In this document: positions 53,172-63,026 of the stretch, piece after piece
Numbering within the stretch: the first letter of the stretch is position 1
How the letters are laid out: the number at the start of each line of letters is the position of its first letter
NCBI RefSeq assembly: GCF_008630495.1
Contig: NZ_VWOJ01000001.1
Span: 558,001 to 622,000, forward strand
Length of the DNA stretch: 64,000 nucleotides
Reading direction: 5' to 3'
Source: Alkalicaulis satelles
GTDB taxonomy: Bacteria > Pseudomonadota > Alphaproteobacteria > Caulobacterales > Maricaulaceae
Notes under the pieces: generated by a model
What the model saw: only the letters and a program-made list of their open reading frames with translations
Told to the model about the DNA's origin: nothing
Database searches by the model: none
Program-made: the position numbers and the translations under genes

Positions 53172-54011
53172 CTAGGACCCCCCGCCCATGCGCCGCACCC
53201 GCGCCAGCGGTTTGAAATCGCCCGGACGTTTTTCGCCGCGCGCGGTGATGGCCTCCATGATGTCATCGGGATTCCACAGGCTCGCCTGCAGCACCATGGC
53301 GTGGGCGAGCGCGTCCTCCACCCCATGGTCGCGGGCGTAGAGGAAGGAGCGCTTGGTGCCGCTGATGGTCAGCGGCGCCTTGGACGCGATCTCGGCCGCC
53401 ACGGCGTCCACATGGGCGCGCAGGGCCTCGGGGCTGTCGAGCACGCCGTTATAGAGGCCCAGCCGCTCGGCGCGGTCCGCCTCCAGGCGCGCGCCGGTAT
53501 AGGCCAGCTCGCGCGCCACGCCCTCCGGGATCAACCGGGGCAGGCGCTGGAGCGTGCCCACATCGGCGAACATGGCGATATTGGTCTCCTCGATGCGCAG
53601 CCAGGCCTCATGCGTTCCGTAGCGCAGATCGCAGGCGGTGATCATGTCCACCGCCCCGCCCACGCACGGCCCCTGCACCGCCGCGATCACCGGGAAGCGG
53701 GCACGCTCGAACGCGGTGAACGCCTCCTGCAGCGCGGTCGCGGCGGTCATGAAGGCTTCGCGCGCATCGGGCGACGCCGTGTTCAGCGCGCCCGGATCGG
53801 TGAACACCGAGATGTCCATGCCTGCGCTGAACACCGGGCCTTCGGCGTCCAAGATCAGCACGCGCGTGGCGCCCGCATCCGACAGCGCCATGACCGCCTG
53901 CGGCAATTCGCGCCAGAAGGCGGGCGTCATGGTGTTGCGCTTGTCCGGGCGGTTGAGGGTCAGGCGGGCGATGGGGCCGTCTTGCGTCACGGCGAAGCTG
54001 GTCCAGGTCAT
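53172..54011 (-). CDS. Crotonase family protein, dienoyl-CoA isomerase (ECH1)-like
   Basis: A 279-residue enoyl-CoA hydratase/isomerase fold. Oxyanion elements are SAGMDISVF and QGPCVGGAVDM. Asp150 in FADVGTLQRLP and Glu142, eight residues before, match the catalytic pair spacing of delta3,5-delta2,4-dienoyl-CoA isomerase (Asp204/Glu196 in the rat enzyme). That makes a role in beta-oxidation of unsaturated acyl-CoA likely. No other beta-oxidation gene is adjacent. Confidence 0.82.
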   Translation of the reverse strand: MTWTSFAVTQDGPIARLTLNRPDKRNTMTPAFWRELPQAVMALSDAGATRVLILDAEGPVFSAGMDISVFTDPGALNTASPDAREAFMTAATALQEAFTAFERARFPVIAAVQGPCVGGAVDMITACDLRYGTHEAWLRIEETNIAMFADVGTLQRLPRLIPEGVARELAYTGARLEADRAERLGLYNGVLDSPEALRAHVDAVAAEIASKAPLTISGTKRSFLYARDHGVEDALAHAMVLQASLWNPDDIMEAITARGEKRPGDFKPLARVRRMGGGS

Positions 54012-54173
54012 GGGCGGTCCTTGATGGAAGGGAATATCAGACCCAGCATCGGTGCTGACGGGGCTGCACGCAACGCCTGAACGGCGCCCGCGCCATTGGA
54101 CCGGATGGCGATTATCCTCTAGGGATGAGGGCGCGCGCGGCAGGCGCGCGGATCAGGTGATGGAGGCGTCCCA

Positions 54174-54422
54174 ATGAGTCCGCACTGGACCGGCATTCTG
54201 ATCGTGGCGCTCTTGCTGCTCGTCCTGTTCGGAGGGCGCGGCAAGATTTCCGCCCTGATGGGCGATATGGCCAAGGGCATTACGGCCTTCCGCAAGGGCC
54301 TCAAGGATGACGGCAAGGACGAGGACGGCTCCGGCAAGGATTCCGGCGCGTCCGGCGCCATCGGGTCTGACGGCGCGGCGCCGTCCGAACCGCGCCGCGA
54401 GGACGAGCGCGCCGGGAGCTAG
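54174..54422 (+). CDS. tatA: Twin-arginine translocase subunit TatA
   Basis: An 82-residue pore subunit. A short N-terminal membrane helix (~6-20), the FGG-x-K hinge ([14 protein letters not shown]), an amphipathic helix ([15 protein letters not shown]) and an acidic Ser/Gly-rich tail are visible. A GGAGG site precedes the ATG. It is first of tatA-tatB-tatC, exporting folded proteins. Confidence 0.94.
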   Translation: MSPHWTGILIVALLLLVLFGGRGKISALMGDMAKGITAFRKGLKDDGKDEDGSGKDSGASGAIGSDGAAPSEPRREDERAGS

Positions 54423-54425
54423 GCC

Positions 54426-54815
54426 ATGAACCCGGGCATCGGCGCGCCTGAGCTGCTGATCCTTGTCATCATCGCCCTTGTGGTGGTGGGTCCCAAGGAC
54501 CTGCCCCTGATGGTGCGCAAGGCCGGACGCTTCATGGGCAAAATGCGCGCCATGGCCCGCGACTTCCAGCGCAGCTTTGACGATCTGGGCCGCCAGGCGG
54601 AGCTGGACGAGCTGCGCCAGGAGATCAATGCGCTGAAAAAAGCCAATCCCGTCGATGAAGTGCGCGCCGAGCTGAAAAAGGCCGAGGCCGAAGCCATGGC
54701 TGAAGAGCCCGGCGAGGCCGAGCCGCGCCCGGCCGAAATCCGCGAGCATCCGCGCCTGGCCGGCCGCGCGCGCGGCGCTTCGGCCAGCACGCCTGAACCC
54801 CGGCAGACGGACTGA
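54426..54815 (+). CDS. tatB: Twin-arginine translocase subunit TatB
   Basis: A 129-residue receptor subunit. The N-terminal GIGAPELLILVIIALVVVGPKDLP is the TatB helix and GP hinge, followed by an amphipathic helix (MVRKAGRFMGKMRAMARDFQ) and a charged coiled-coil tail. It starts 3 bp after tatA and ends 4 bp before tatC. Confidence 0.95.
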   Translation: MNPGIGAPELLILVIIALVVVGPKDLPLMVRKAGRFMGKMRAMARDFQRSFDDLGRQAELDELRQEINALKKANPVDEVRAELKKAEAEAMAEEPGEAEPRPAEIREHPRLAGRARGASASTPEPRQTD

Positions 54816-54819
54816 CGCG

Positions 54820-55626
54820 ATGGGCGGGCCGCGCAAAGAGGAAGACGAGGTCGAAGCCTCGCGCGCGCCGCTGATGGCGCATCTCGAGGAGCTGCGCTCG
54901 CGCCTGATCGTGACGCTGGGCGCGCTGGCGGCCGGTTTTGTGCTCTGCTTTCTCGCCGCCGAGGCGATCTATAATTTCCTGCTGGTCCCGTTCGAGACCG
55001 CCGCCCGCCAGGTGCGCGGCGAGGATTTGCAGCTGCAGCTGATCTTCACCGCGCCGCTGGAATTTTTCTTCGTCAAGCTGAAGCTGGCCCTGTTCGGGGC
55101 GGTGATTGTAACCTTCCCGATCCTGGCCTATCAGGTCTGGGCCTTCGTGCGCCCAGGCCTCTACAAGAATGAGCGCCTGGCATTTGCGCCTTTCCTGGTG
55201 GCCGCGCCGGTATTGTTCGTGGCCGGGATGGCGCTGGTCTATTATTTCATCCTGCCCTTCGTGATGAGCTTCGCCCTGGGTCAGGAACAGGCGCCCAGCG
55301 ACGGGCGCGCCAGCATCCAGCTGCTCACCCGGGTGTCGGAATACCTCAATCTGGTCACAACGCTGACGCTGGCTTTCGGGATCAGCTTCCAGCTGCCGGT
55401 GCTGCTCTCGCTTCTGGGCAAGGCCGGGCTGATCACCAGCCAGACCCTGATCAAGTCGTGGAAATACGCGGTGGTGGGCATCGCCGCCTTCGCCGCCTTC
55501 GTCACCCCGCCCGACCCGATCAGCCAGATCTTCCTGGGCGCGGCCATGTTCGGGCTCTATGGCCTGTCCATCCTGGCGGTGAAGCTGGTCGAGCCCAAAC
55601 CCGAAGCCGAAGAAGAAACCGCCTAA
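54820..55626 (+). CDS. tatC: Twin-arginine translocase subunit TatC
   Basis: A 268-residue six-helix core receptor for twin-arginine signals. MAHLEELRSRLI with the conserved Glu, PLEFFFVKLKLALFG and the QVWAFVRPGLYKNER loop are diagnostic. The C-terminal tail is acidic. Its end overlaps the convergent permease gene by 4 bp. Confidence 0.96.
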   Translation: MGGPRKEEDEVEASRAPLMAHLEELRSRLIVTLGALAAGFVLCFLAAEAIYNFLLVPFETAARQVRGEDLQLQLIFTAPLEFFFVKLKLALFGAVIVTFPILAYQVWAFVRPGLYKNERLAFAPFLVAAPVLFVAGMALVYYFILPFVMSFALGQEQAPSDGRASIQLLTRVSEYLNLVTTLTLAFGISFQLPVLLSLLGKAGLITSQTLIKSWKYAVVGIAAFAAFVTPPDPISQIFLGAAMFGLYGLSILAVKLVEPKPEAEEETA

Positions 55627-56918
55627 CGCGCCTTGAGCCAGCCCATCATGGCGTACAGCGCTGCAGCGCCTGCGAGATACAGTCCGGTATAGGCGATGGA
55701 CTGCCAGCCGACCTGGCTGAGCAGGACCAGCGAGCCGCCCACCGCCAGCAGCGGAATGGTCCAGCCCCAGGGCACGACAAAACCGCCCTCGGCCTGGGGC
55801 GCGATCCGGCGCAGGCGCGGCATGGCCGCGATGCAGGCCAGATACACCAGCACCCGCACAAACGCGCTGATCATGGCCAGCCAGACAAACGAGCCGAACA
55901 CCGCCAGCACAAAGCCCAGACCTGCGAAGAACACGATGGAATGGGACGGCGTGTGGCGCTTTTCATCCACCTTGCCGAACCAGGCCGGCAGGGTCTGCTC
56001 GCGCGCCATGGCGTAGGTCAGGCGCGGCGCGGTCACCATGGTGCCGGCGATATTGCCGCCCACCGACACGATCACGCCTGCGGTCAGGAACAGCGCGCCA
56101 ACCGGACCGAACAGCACGGCGGCCACATCCACCAGCGCGCGCTCCGATGTGGCCAGATCGGGCAGCACGCCCACCGCCACGGTCTGGATCACCACATAGA
56201 GGACCGCCACCACGCCCAGCGCCCAGAACAGGCCCAAAGGCATGGCGCGGGCGGGATTTTTGGTCTCGCCCGCCGGGATCAGGGCCGATTCCCAGCCCAC
56301 AAACGCGTAGATCACCAGAAGGGCCGCCGCGCCCCAGGCGCTGAAGGCCGGCAGGGCGAACTGGTCGCCCGCCTGCGGGAACAGGCCCGGATCGATGAAG
56401 AATAGCCCCACGCCCGCCAGCGCCAGCAAAGGCAGGAATTTCAGCAAGGTCAGCGCGCCCATGGCCTGCATGGCCGGGCGGGCGCCGGAGATGTTCAGAA
56501 GCGCCAGCGCGCCGACCACCAGTGCGATCAGCACGATGCGCACCGGCCCCTCGGCGGCGTCCGCCCAGAAAAAACCGAACGTGGCGACCAGCAGGTTCAC
56601 ATTGGCGCCAAACGCGGTCACCCGGGTGGCGTAGACCGCCATGCCGGTCTGATAGCCGGCGAACCGGCCAAAGGCGGTGCTGACATAGAGCACCGGTCCG
56701 CCGGTCTCGCGAAAGCGGGTCGCGATCTCGGCGAAGCAGGCGATGATGACGCCCAGAAGCGCTGCGCAGACCAGATAGATCAGCGGGCTCCAGCCGCCCA
56801 TGGCCGCCGCCGCGCCCGCCGGAACGGCGAAAATGCCCGCCCCGATCATGCCATTGACCGCCAGCACCCAGATGCCCCAGGGCGTGATCTGCCGGATCAG
56901 GCCTTCTTCACGCGCCAT
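55623..56918 (-). CDS. APC family amino-acid permease
   Basis: A 431-residue secondary transporter with about twelve helices. NGMIGAGIFAVPAGAAAAMGG marks TM1 and its substrate-binding G-[ST]-G-type break, and FVGWESALIPAGETKNPARAMP the TM6-7 loop typical of APC carriers. ATG 56918 is chosen over in-frame extensions. Substrate unknown. It is divergent from the phosphatase gene and convergent with tatC. Confidence 0.9.
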   Translation of the reverse strand: MAREEGLIRQITPWGIWVLAVNGMIGAGIFAVPAGAAAAMGGWSPLIYLVCAALLGVIIACFAEIATRFRETGGPVLYVSTAFGRFAGYQTGMAVYATRVTAFGANVNLLVATFGFFWADAAEGPVRIVLIALVVGALALLNISGARPAMQAMGALTLLKFLPLLALAGVGLFFIDPGLFPQAGDQFALPAFSAWGAAALLVIYAFVGWESALIPAGETKNPARAMPLGLFWALGVVAVLYVVIQTVAVGVLPDLATSERALVDVAAVLFGPVGALFLTAGVIVSVGGNIAGTMVTAPRLTYAMAREQTLPAWFGKVDEKRHTPSHSIVFFAGLGFVLAVFGSFVWLAMISAFVRVLVYLACIAAMPRLRRIAPQAEGGFVVPWGWTIPLLAVGGSLVLLSQVGWQSIAYTGLYLAGAAALYAMMGWLKAR

Positions 56919-57078
56919 ACGCCTTGCCCCCGCTCTTGTTTCACAGCGCCAGCGTGGACCAGCTTGGCCCTGGCGGGCAAGCCAAGGGGCGCCGGACATG
57001 TCATGGACACGAGACAAAACCCCGCTAGCCTGCAGGCATCAAACACGTTGTTTCGCAGACACGAAGGAGACCGGCGCC

Positions 57079-58671
57079 ATGTCCCGGTATCGTATGCTCA
57101 CCTTTATCGCCGCCCTGGCGCTGGCGCCGGCTCCGGCGCTGGCCGCCGAGGCGCCCCAGGCGCGCAATGTGATCCTGATGATCTCTGACGGGATCGGCTT
57201 TAATGGCTGGCTCGCCGCCGATTATTACGAAGGCCGCGCCGGCGCCCAGCCCTATCAGGTGACCCGCCCCGACGGCACGGCGCCCTATATCGGCGCCTCG
57301 GCCCATTATGCGCTGCGCCTGATCGATGGCGACGGCGCGGTGCTGGCCAATGACCAGATCGATGCTGCGCGCGGCGTGGAGGAGCAATATTACGATCCGC
57401 GCGACCGCTGGACCCGGCTGGAGGGCGCTTTCTACAATGATTTCGGCGATGTCTCGATCGCCTACACCTCCTACACCGACTCCGGCGCGGCCGGCACGGC
57501 GCTGCATTCAGGGCGCAAGACCTCGCCCGGGCGGCTGAACATGAACTGGGACGGCGCGCAGACGCTGGAAACCATCGCCCATATCGCCCATGAGCAGGGC
57601 CGCGCCACCGGCGCCATCGCCACGGTGCAGGTCTCCCACGCCACCCCCGCCTCCACCTGGGCGCAAGTTGAGCATCGCGGGATGTATGCCGAGATTTTCC
57701 GGCAAATGGCCGATGGCCGCCTGGATGTCATGATGGGCGCAGGCCATCCCTTCTTTGACGGCGGCGGGCGCCCCGTCGCCGAGCCTGAAGACCGCGATTT
57801 CCGCTTTGTGGGCGGGCGCCAGACCTGGGAGGCGCTCACTGGAGAGACTGGCCTGAACGGCTACGCCTATATCGAGGCGCGCGAGGAGTTCGAGGCGCTG
57901 GCCGAGGGCCGCGGCGAACTGCCCGGAAGCCTGGTCGGCATTGTGCGCTCCAACGCCGCCACCCAGGCGCTGCGCATGGACTATCCCGAAGACCCGTCCA
58001 ATCCGTCAGGCATGGCCTTCAACCCCGATGTGCCGGATCTGGCCACCATGAGCCTGGCCTCGCTCAACGTGCTCAATCAGAACCCCGACGGCTTCTTCAT
58101 CATGATCGAGGGCGGCGCCGTGGACTGGATGGGCCACGCCAACAACATGCCGCGCTTCATCGAAGAGCAGATGGATTTCAACGCCGCCGTGGCGGCGGTG
58201 ATCGACTGGGTGGAAGCGCACTCCAGCTGGGATGAAACCCTGCTGATCGTGACTTCGGACCATGAAACCGGCGGCATCTGGGGCGAAGGCACGTTCGAGC
58301 CCGCTTCAGGCCTGCCCCAGCAGATCACGCTCGACCAGGACATCCTCAACCAGACCCGGTTTGATCCCGAACGCGACCGTTTCGTTGAATTTCGCGCGGT
58401 GCAGGACCGGGGCGCAGGCGAAATTCCGGGCCACCAGTTCGCCTCTGGCAATCACACCAATGATCTGGTTCCGCTCTGGGCGCTGGGGGCAGGCTCCCAC
58501 CTGTTCACCCAGTTCGAGCGCCATGACGACTTCGCCGCCACGCTGTGGGGCGAGCCCTATGGCTGGGACGGCAATTATGTCGACAACACCGCCGTGTTCC
58601 ACGTCATGAACGCGGTCTTCGCCAGCGAGCACCGCGCCCGCAAGGACGCTCAGCAACAGGCCGCCGAATAA
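57079..58671 (+). CDS. Alkaline phosphatase, exported
   Basis: A 530-residue metal-dependent phosphatase of the PhoA superfamily with a signal peptide (ALAPAPALAAEA). The nucleophile is Ser135 in YTDSGAAGTA. Metal ligands are in ILMISDGIG, IEGGAVDWMGHANN, VTSDHETGG and NHTNDLVPLWA. It is larger than E. coli PhoA owing to insertions. It could supply phosphate under starvation, but no convincing Pho box precedes it. GAAGGAG lies before the ATG. Confidence 0.92.
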   Translation: MSRYRMLTFIAALALAPAPALAAEAPQARNVILMISDGIGFNGWLAADYYEGRAGAQPYQVTRPDGTAPYIGASAHYALRLIDGDGAVLANDQIDAARGVEEQYYDPRDRWTRLEGAFYNDFGDVSIAYTSYTDSGAAGTALHSGRKTSPGRLNMNWDGAQTLETIAHIAHEQGRATGAIATVQVSHATPASTWAQVEHRGMYAEIFRQMADGRLDVMMGAGHPFFDGGGRPVAEPEDRDFRFVGGRQTWEALTGETGLNGYAYIEAREEFEALAEGRGELPGSLVGIVRSNAATQALRMDYPEDPSNPSGMAFNPDVPDLATMSLASLNVLNQNPDGFFIMIEGGAVDWMGHANNMPRFIEEQMDFNAAVAAVIDWVEAHSSWDETLLIVTSDHETGGIWGEGTFEPASGLPQQITLDQDILNQTRFDPERDRFVEFRAVQDRGAGEIPGHQFASGNHTNDLVPLWALGAGSHLFTQFERHDDFAATLWGEPYGWDGNYVDNTAVFHVMNAVFASEHRARKDAQQQAAE

Positions 58672-58695
58672 GATGGCCTGCCCCGCCCTGGCGGA

Positions 58696-61600
58696 TCACT
58701 CCGCCGGGGCGGCGGCGCCTTTGGCCAGGGCCTTGTCCTGTTCCTTGACGAGCTGGCGCGAGACCCAGTTGGGGGTTTTGGTGAAGCGCCCGACGCTGGC
58801 ATAGACCGCGGGCACCACGAACAGGGTGAACAGGGTCGCCACCATCACGCCGGTGAAGATCACCACGCCGATGGTGACCCGGTTCTCCGAGCCCGGCCCG
58901 CTGGCCAGCACCAGCGGCAAGGCGCCGATGGCGGTGGAGATCCCCGTCATCAGGATCGGACGGAAGCGCGTGCCGGCAGCCTCGAGCGTGGCTTCGAGCA
59001 CGTCCTTGCCCTCTTCGCGGACCTGATTGGCGAATTCCACGATCAGAATGCCGTTCTTGGCCGCCAGGCCAATGAGGATGATCAATCCGATCTGGGAGTA
59101 GATATTGAGCGAGGACCCGGCCATGTAAAGGCCGAATAATCCGCCCGCCACCGCCAGCGGCACGGTCAGCATGATCACGGTGGGCTGGATGAAGCTCTCG
59201 AACTGGGCGGCCAGCACCAGAAACACGATCAGCAGCGCCATGGCGAAGGCGAAATAGATCGCGGTGCTGGACTCCAGGAAGTCCCGCGCCGAGCCGGTAT
59301 ACTGCGTGCTCATGTCAGGGGGCAGATTGCGCGAGGCGTAGCTGTCGAGCCACTCCACCGCCTGGCCCAATGTGTACCCGTCCGCAAGCGTGGCCGAGAT
59401 GGTGATGGCGCGCTGGCGGTTCAACCGGTTACGGGTGGAGGCTTCGCCGGTTTCACGCATGGAGACCAGGTTGGACAGCGGCACGAGATCGCCGCCGCGC
59501 GCGCGCACGAACAGGGTTTCCAGATCGCCCCCGCCCGCCCTTTGGGCGGCCCGGTTCTCCATGATTACATTATAGGTTTCGCCCCGGTCGATGAACTGAC
59601 CGACCCGGCGCGCGCCCAGATGGGTCTGGAGCGTGCGGCCCACTTCGGCCACCGGCACGCCGAGCGCAGCCGCGCGCTCGCGGTCCACCTCCACCACCAG
59701 ACGCGGGGCGTTGGGCTCGTAATTCTTGCGCGGACGCTGGAGATTGGGGTTCTCGGCCTGGATCGCCTCGATGAGGGCGTCGGCCTCCGCGTCGATCTGG
59801 TCAAATTCCGGGCCCAGGATGACAAAGGACACGTCGTCCCCGCCGCCCCCGCCGCCAAGACCGCCGCGCATGGTGACGAAGGCGCGCACGCCCGTCAGCT
59901 CGCCAAGACGGCCATTGATCTCGTTGACGATGTCCTGGCCCGGGCGGCGTTCGCCATGGGGAACCATGGTGCCCACCACCATGCCGCTGGCGAAATCGCC
60001 GCCCCCGCCGCCAAAGCCGGGCACCACCACCAGCAGGCGGCGAAGCTCGCCAGCGTCGACATAATCCATCAGCGTCTCTTCCGCCTTGAGAGCCTGCTCG
60101 GAGGTGAACTCGAAGCTGGCGCCCTCATGGGCGGAGAAACGGCCAAAGAAACTGCCCCGGTCCTCGTCCGGCGTCAGCTCATTGGGCAACCGGTCGAACA
60201 TGAAGGCCGATCCGGCCACCGCCAGCACCACCAGCGGCGCGACGATCCAGGGCGCTTTCAACACCAGCTCCAGCGAGGCGAGATAGCTCTTGCGCGCCCT
60301 GGCTGTCGCCTGATCGACCCAGCGGGCGGGACCGCGGGCATTGACGCTCGGCTTGGCCAGCTTGGAGGCCATCATGGGCGACAGGGTCAGCGCCACGAAG
60401 CTCGACAGGATCACCGCGCCGGCGATCGCCACGGCAAGCTCTGTGAAAATGCGTCCGATCAGTCCGGGCAGGAAGATCAGCGGCACGAACACGGCCACCA
60501 GCGTTGCGGTGGTGGCGATCACGGCGAAAAAGACCTGGCGTCCGCCATTGAGCGCCGCGGTGATGCGCGGTTCTCCCAGATCCACCCGCCGCTGGATGTT
60601 CTCGATCACCACGATGGAATCGTCCACCACCAGGCCAATCGCCAGCACCAGCGCCAGAAGCGTGAGGATATTGAGCGAGAAGCCGAAGGCTGACAGCACC
60701 GCAAACGTGCCGATCAGACACACCGGCACCACTGCGGCCGGGACAATGGCCGAGCGGAAACTGCCCAGAAACAGATAGATGACCAGAACCACAAGCGTCG
60801 CCGCCACGCCCAGCGTCAGCCAGACCTCCCGGATGGATTCGCGGATGAACACCGTCTCGTCATTGGCCACGATCAGGTCCATGCCCTCGGGCAGCTGGGC
60901 GCGGATGCGGTCCATTTCGTCATGGATGGACTGGGCCACCTCGACCGCGTTGGACTGGCTCTGGCGGATGAAGCCGAGCCCGATCATGTTCTGCTGATTG
61001 CCCCGGAACAGGGCGCGCGGCTCCTCGGCGGAGAGCTCCACATCGGCCACTTCGGCCAGGCGGATCACCTGACCGTCCGATGTGACGCGCACCGGCAGGC
61101 GCGCAAAGCCTTCAGGATCAGAGAACAGACGCTCCACACGCACGGCGATCTGGGAACCGGATGTCTCCAGCGAGCCGCCGGGCACTTCCACATTCTCGGC
61201 GCGGATGGCGTTTTCGATGTCGGCGGCGGTGACCTGGCGGGCGGCCATGGCCTGCGGGTCGAGCCAGATGCGCATGGCATAGCGGCGATTGCCGCCAATG
61301 CGCACATTGGTGACGCCGTCAATAATGGTCAGGCGGTCCAGAAGGAAGCGGTTGGCGTAGTCGGTCAGCTCTTCCGCCGTCATCGACTCCGACATGAGAT
61401 TATACCACATGAAGGGCCGCGCGTCGGAATCCTGCTTGTTGACCTGAACTTCCTCCACATCGGGCGGCAGGAAACGGCGCGCCTGGCTGACCGCATCGCG
61501 CACATCATTGGCCGCGGCCTCCAGATCACGCGCCAGCGTGAAGGTGACGGTAATGCGCGAACGCCCGTCCTGGGAGCGCGAGGTGATCTCCTCAATGCCG

Positions 61601-61824
61601 TCAATGCCCGACAGCTGGGCCTCGAGCGGTTCGGTCACGCGGTTCTCGACCACCTCGGCGTTGGCGCCGGGAAAATCCGCGCTGATGGAGACAATGGGCC
61701 GGTCCACGTCAGGCAATTCGCGCAAGGGCAGATCGCGCAGGCCCAGCACCCCGAACACAACGATCAGCGCGCTCGCCACGAAGGCGATCATGGGACGGCG
61801 TACGGCGATATCCGAAAGGGTCAT
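58696..61824 (-). CDS. RND efflux pump permease (second system)
   Basis: A 1042-residue pump of the AcrB superfamily. RRPMIAFVASALIVVFGVLG marks TM1. The TM4 proton-relay block is AIGLVVDDSIVVIENI and two large periplasmic loops are present. A Gly-rich patch (FGGGGGDF, LGGGGGGDDV) in the second loop is unusual. The ATG overlaps the adaptor stop (ATGA). No outer-membrane factor gene is adjacent, so it may share the NodT-type channel or another TolC-like protein. Confidence 0.94.
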   Translation of the reverse strand: MTLSDIAVRRPMIAFVASALIVVFGVLGLRDLPLRELPDVDRPIVSISADFPGANAEVVENRVTEPLEAQLSGIDGIEEITSRSQDGRSRITVTFTLARDLEAAANDVRDAVSQARRFLPPDVEEVQVNKQDSDARPFMWYNLMSESMTAEELTDYANRFLLDRLTIIDGVTNVRIGGNRRYAMRIWLDPQAMAARQVTAADIENAIRAENVEVPGGSLETSGSQIAVRVERLFSDPEGFARLPVRVTSDGQVIRLAEVADVELSAEEPRALFRGNQQNMIGLGFIRQSQSNAVEVAQSIHDEMDRIRAQLPEGMDLIVANDETVFIRESIREVWLTLGVAATLVVLVIYLFLGSFRSAIVPAAVVPVCLIGTFAVLSAFGFSLNILTLLALVLAIGLVVDDSIVVIENIQRRVDLGEPRITAALNGGRQVFFAVIATTATLVAVFVPLIFLPGLIGRIFTELAVAIAGAVILSSFVALTLSPMMASKLAKPSVNARGPARWVDQATARARKSYLASLELVLKAPWIVAPLVVLAVAGSAFMFDRLPNELTPDEDRGSFFGRFSAHEGASFEFTSEQALKAEETLMDYVDAGELRRLLVVVPGFGGGGGDFASGMVVGTMVPHGERRPGQDIVNEINGRLGELTGVRAFVTMRGGLGGGGGGDDVSFVILGPEFDQIDAEADALIEAIQAENPNLQRPRKNYEPNAPRLVVEVDRERAAALGVPVAEVGRTLQTHLGARRVGQFIDRGETYNVIMENRAAQRAGGGDLETLFVRARGGDLVPLSNLVSMRETGEASTRNRLNRQRAITISATLADGYTLGQAVEWLDSYASRNLPPDMSTQYTGSARDFLESSTAIYFAFAMALLIVFLVLAAQFESFIQPTVIMLTVPLAVAGGLFGLYMAGSSLNIYSQIGLIILIGLAAKNGILIVEFANQVREEGKDVLEATLEAAGTRFRPILMTGISTAIGALPLVLASGPGSENRVTIGVVIFTGVMVATLFTLFVVPAVYASVGRFTKTPNWVSRQLVKEQDKALAKGAAAPAE

Positions 61825-62939
61825 GACGCAACGCTCCGTGCCGCCGCCGCCACGCGCGGACCGGCTGCTTCAGGTCCATTCTGGATACGCACCGGCATGC
61901 CGTCGCGCAGTCTGTGCACACCGTGAACCACCACCAGATCACCCGGCTCAAGGCCGTCCAGGATCTCAAAATATCCCGCCTGACGCTGGCCCAGCTGAAC
62001 CGTGCGCTGAGCCACGCTGGCGCGCCCGTCCGCTTCCTGAACCACAAACAGGGTGACGCGATCGCCAGTGCGGGTGATGGCGGTTTCGGGCGCAGCCAGG
62101 CGCTCGCGCACATCGCGGCGCAGCTGCACCGTCATCAGCATGCCGGGCCGCAAACGATTGTCGGCATTATCGATGCTGGCGCGCACCGTCACGGTGCGCA
62201 CCACCGGATCGACCCGGCTGCTGATATGTTCGATACGCCCGGCAAAGACCTCGCTGGAGAAGGCGGCGGTGCGCGCATGCACCTCCATGCCCGCTTCGAT
62301 CACGGACAGGAAACGCTCGGGCAGGGTGAAATCCAGCTTGATGATGCTGACATCGTCCAGCTGGGCCACCACATCGCCCGGACGCACCAGCTGGCCCAGG
62401 CTGACATTGCGCAAGCCCACCACGCCGTCGAAGGGCGCGCGGATGATGCGCTCGGCCACGCGCGCTTCCAGAGCCGTGACGCGGGCGCGGGCGCGTTCGG
62501 TGGAGGAGGTCAGTTCGTCAAGCCGGGCGCGCGACGCGATGCCCCGCTCGGCCAGCTCCCGGGTGCGCTCCAGCTCGCGATTGGCTTCACGCAGGGCCGC
62601 GCGCGCTTCGGTCAGGTCCGCTGCCGCTTCAGCGTCAGCCAGTTCAACCAGAATGGAGCCCGCGCGCATCTGGTCGCCCGATTCAAACGCGATGCGGGAG
62701 ATGCGGTCGGAAACCGTAGCGGTCACGACCACCGATTCATTCGCATTGGCGGTGCCCAGCGCCTCGACCACCTCGGCGAATTCACGCGGCTCGGCGGCCG
62801 TCACGGCGACCGGCATGGCCCGGCCCGGCGACATGGCTTCTGGTCCCGCGCTGCCTGTGAGCAGCCCACGGGTCAGAACAGCGCCTGCCATCAAGACGAA
62901 AACACAGGCGACAACAATCAGAAAGGCGGCGCGCTTCAT
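61821..62939 (-). CDS. RND efflux periplasmic adaptor (second system)
   Basis: A 372-residue membrane-fusion protein with an N-terminal anchor helix (~5-24). The lipoyl halves (DRISRIAFESGDQMRAGSILVEL and RAPFDGVVGLRNVSLGQLV) flank a coiled-coil hairpin (~110-165). The beta-barrel domain and a C-terminal GLEPGDLVVVHGVHRLRDGM follow. It heads the two-gene adaptor-pump operon. The gene for a predicted envelope protein ends 87 bp upstream. Confidence 0.93.
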   Translation of the reverse strand: MKRAAFLIVVACVFVLMAGAVLTRGLLTGSAGPEAMSPGRAMPVAVTAAEPREFAEVVEALGTANANESVVVTATVSDRISRIAFESGDQMRAGSILVELADAEAAADLTEARAALREANRELERTRELAERGIASRARLDELTSSTERARARVTALEARVAERIIRAPFDGVVGLRNVSLGQLVRPGDVVAQLDDVSIIKLDFTLPERFLSVIEAGMEVHARTAAFSSEVFAGRIEHISSRVDPVVRTVTVRASIDNADNRLRPGMLMTVQLRRDVRERLAAPETAITRTGDRVTLFVVQEADGRASVAQRTVQLGQRQAGYFEILDGLEPGDLVVVHGVHRLRDGMPVRIQNGPEAAGPRVAAAARSVAS

Positions 62940-63026
62940 GGCGGACTCCAAGCGGGATGCGAGGGGATATGCGCCGTATTGCGATAAAATCAAAGCGGCT
63001 GGCGGTCACAAATTGGTTAGCCGGGC

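Noticed and set aside
56998-57015. ATGTCAT-like half of a Pho box upstream of the alkaline phosphatase
   Set aside because: The unit 11 bp further on matches poorly and there is no third unit, so phosphate control is not supported by sequence.
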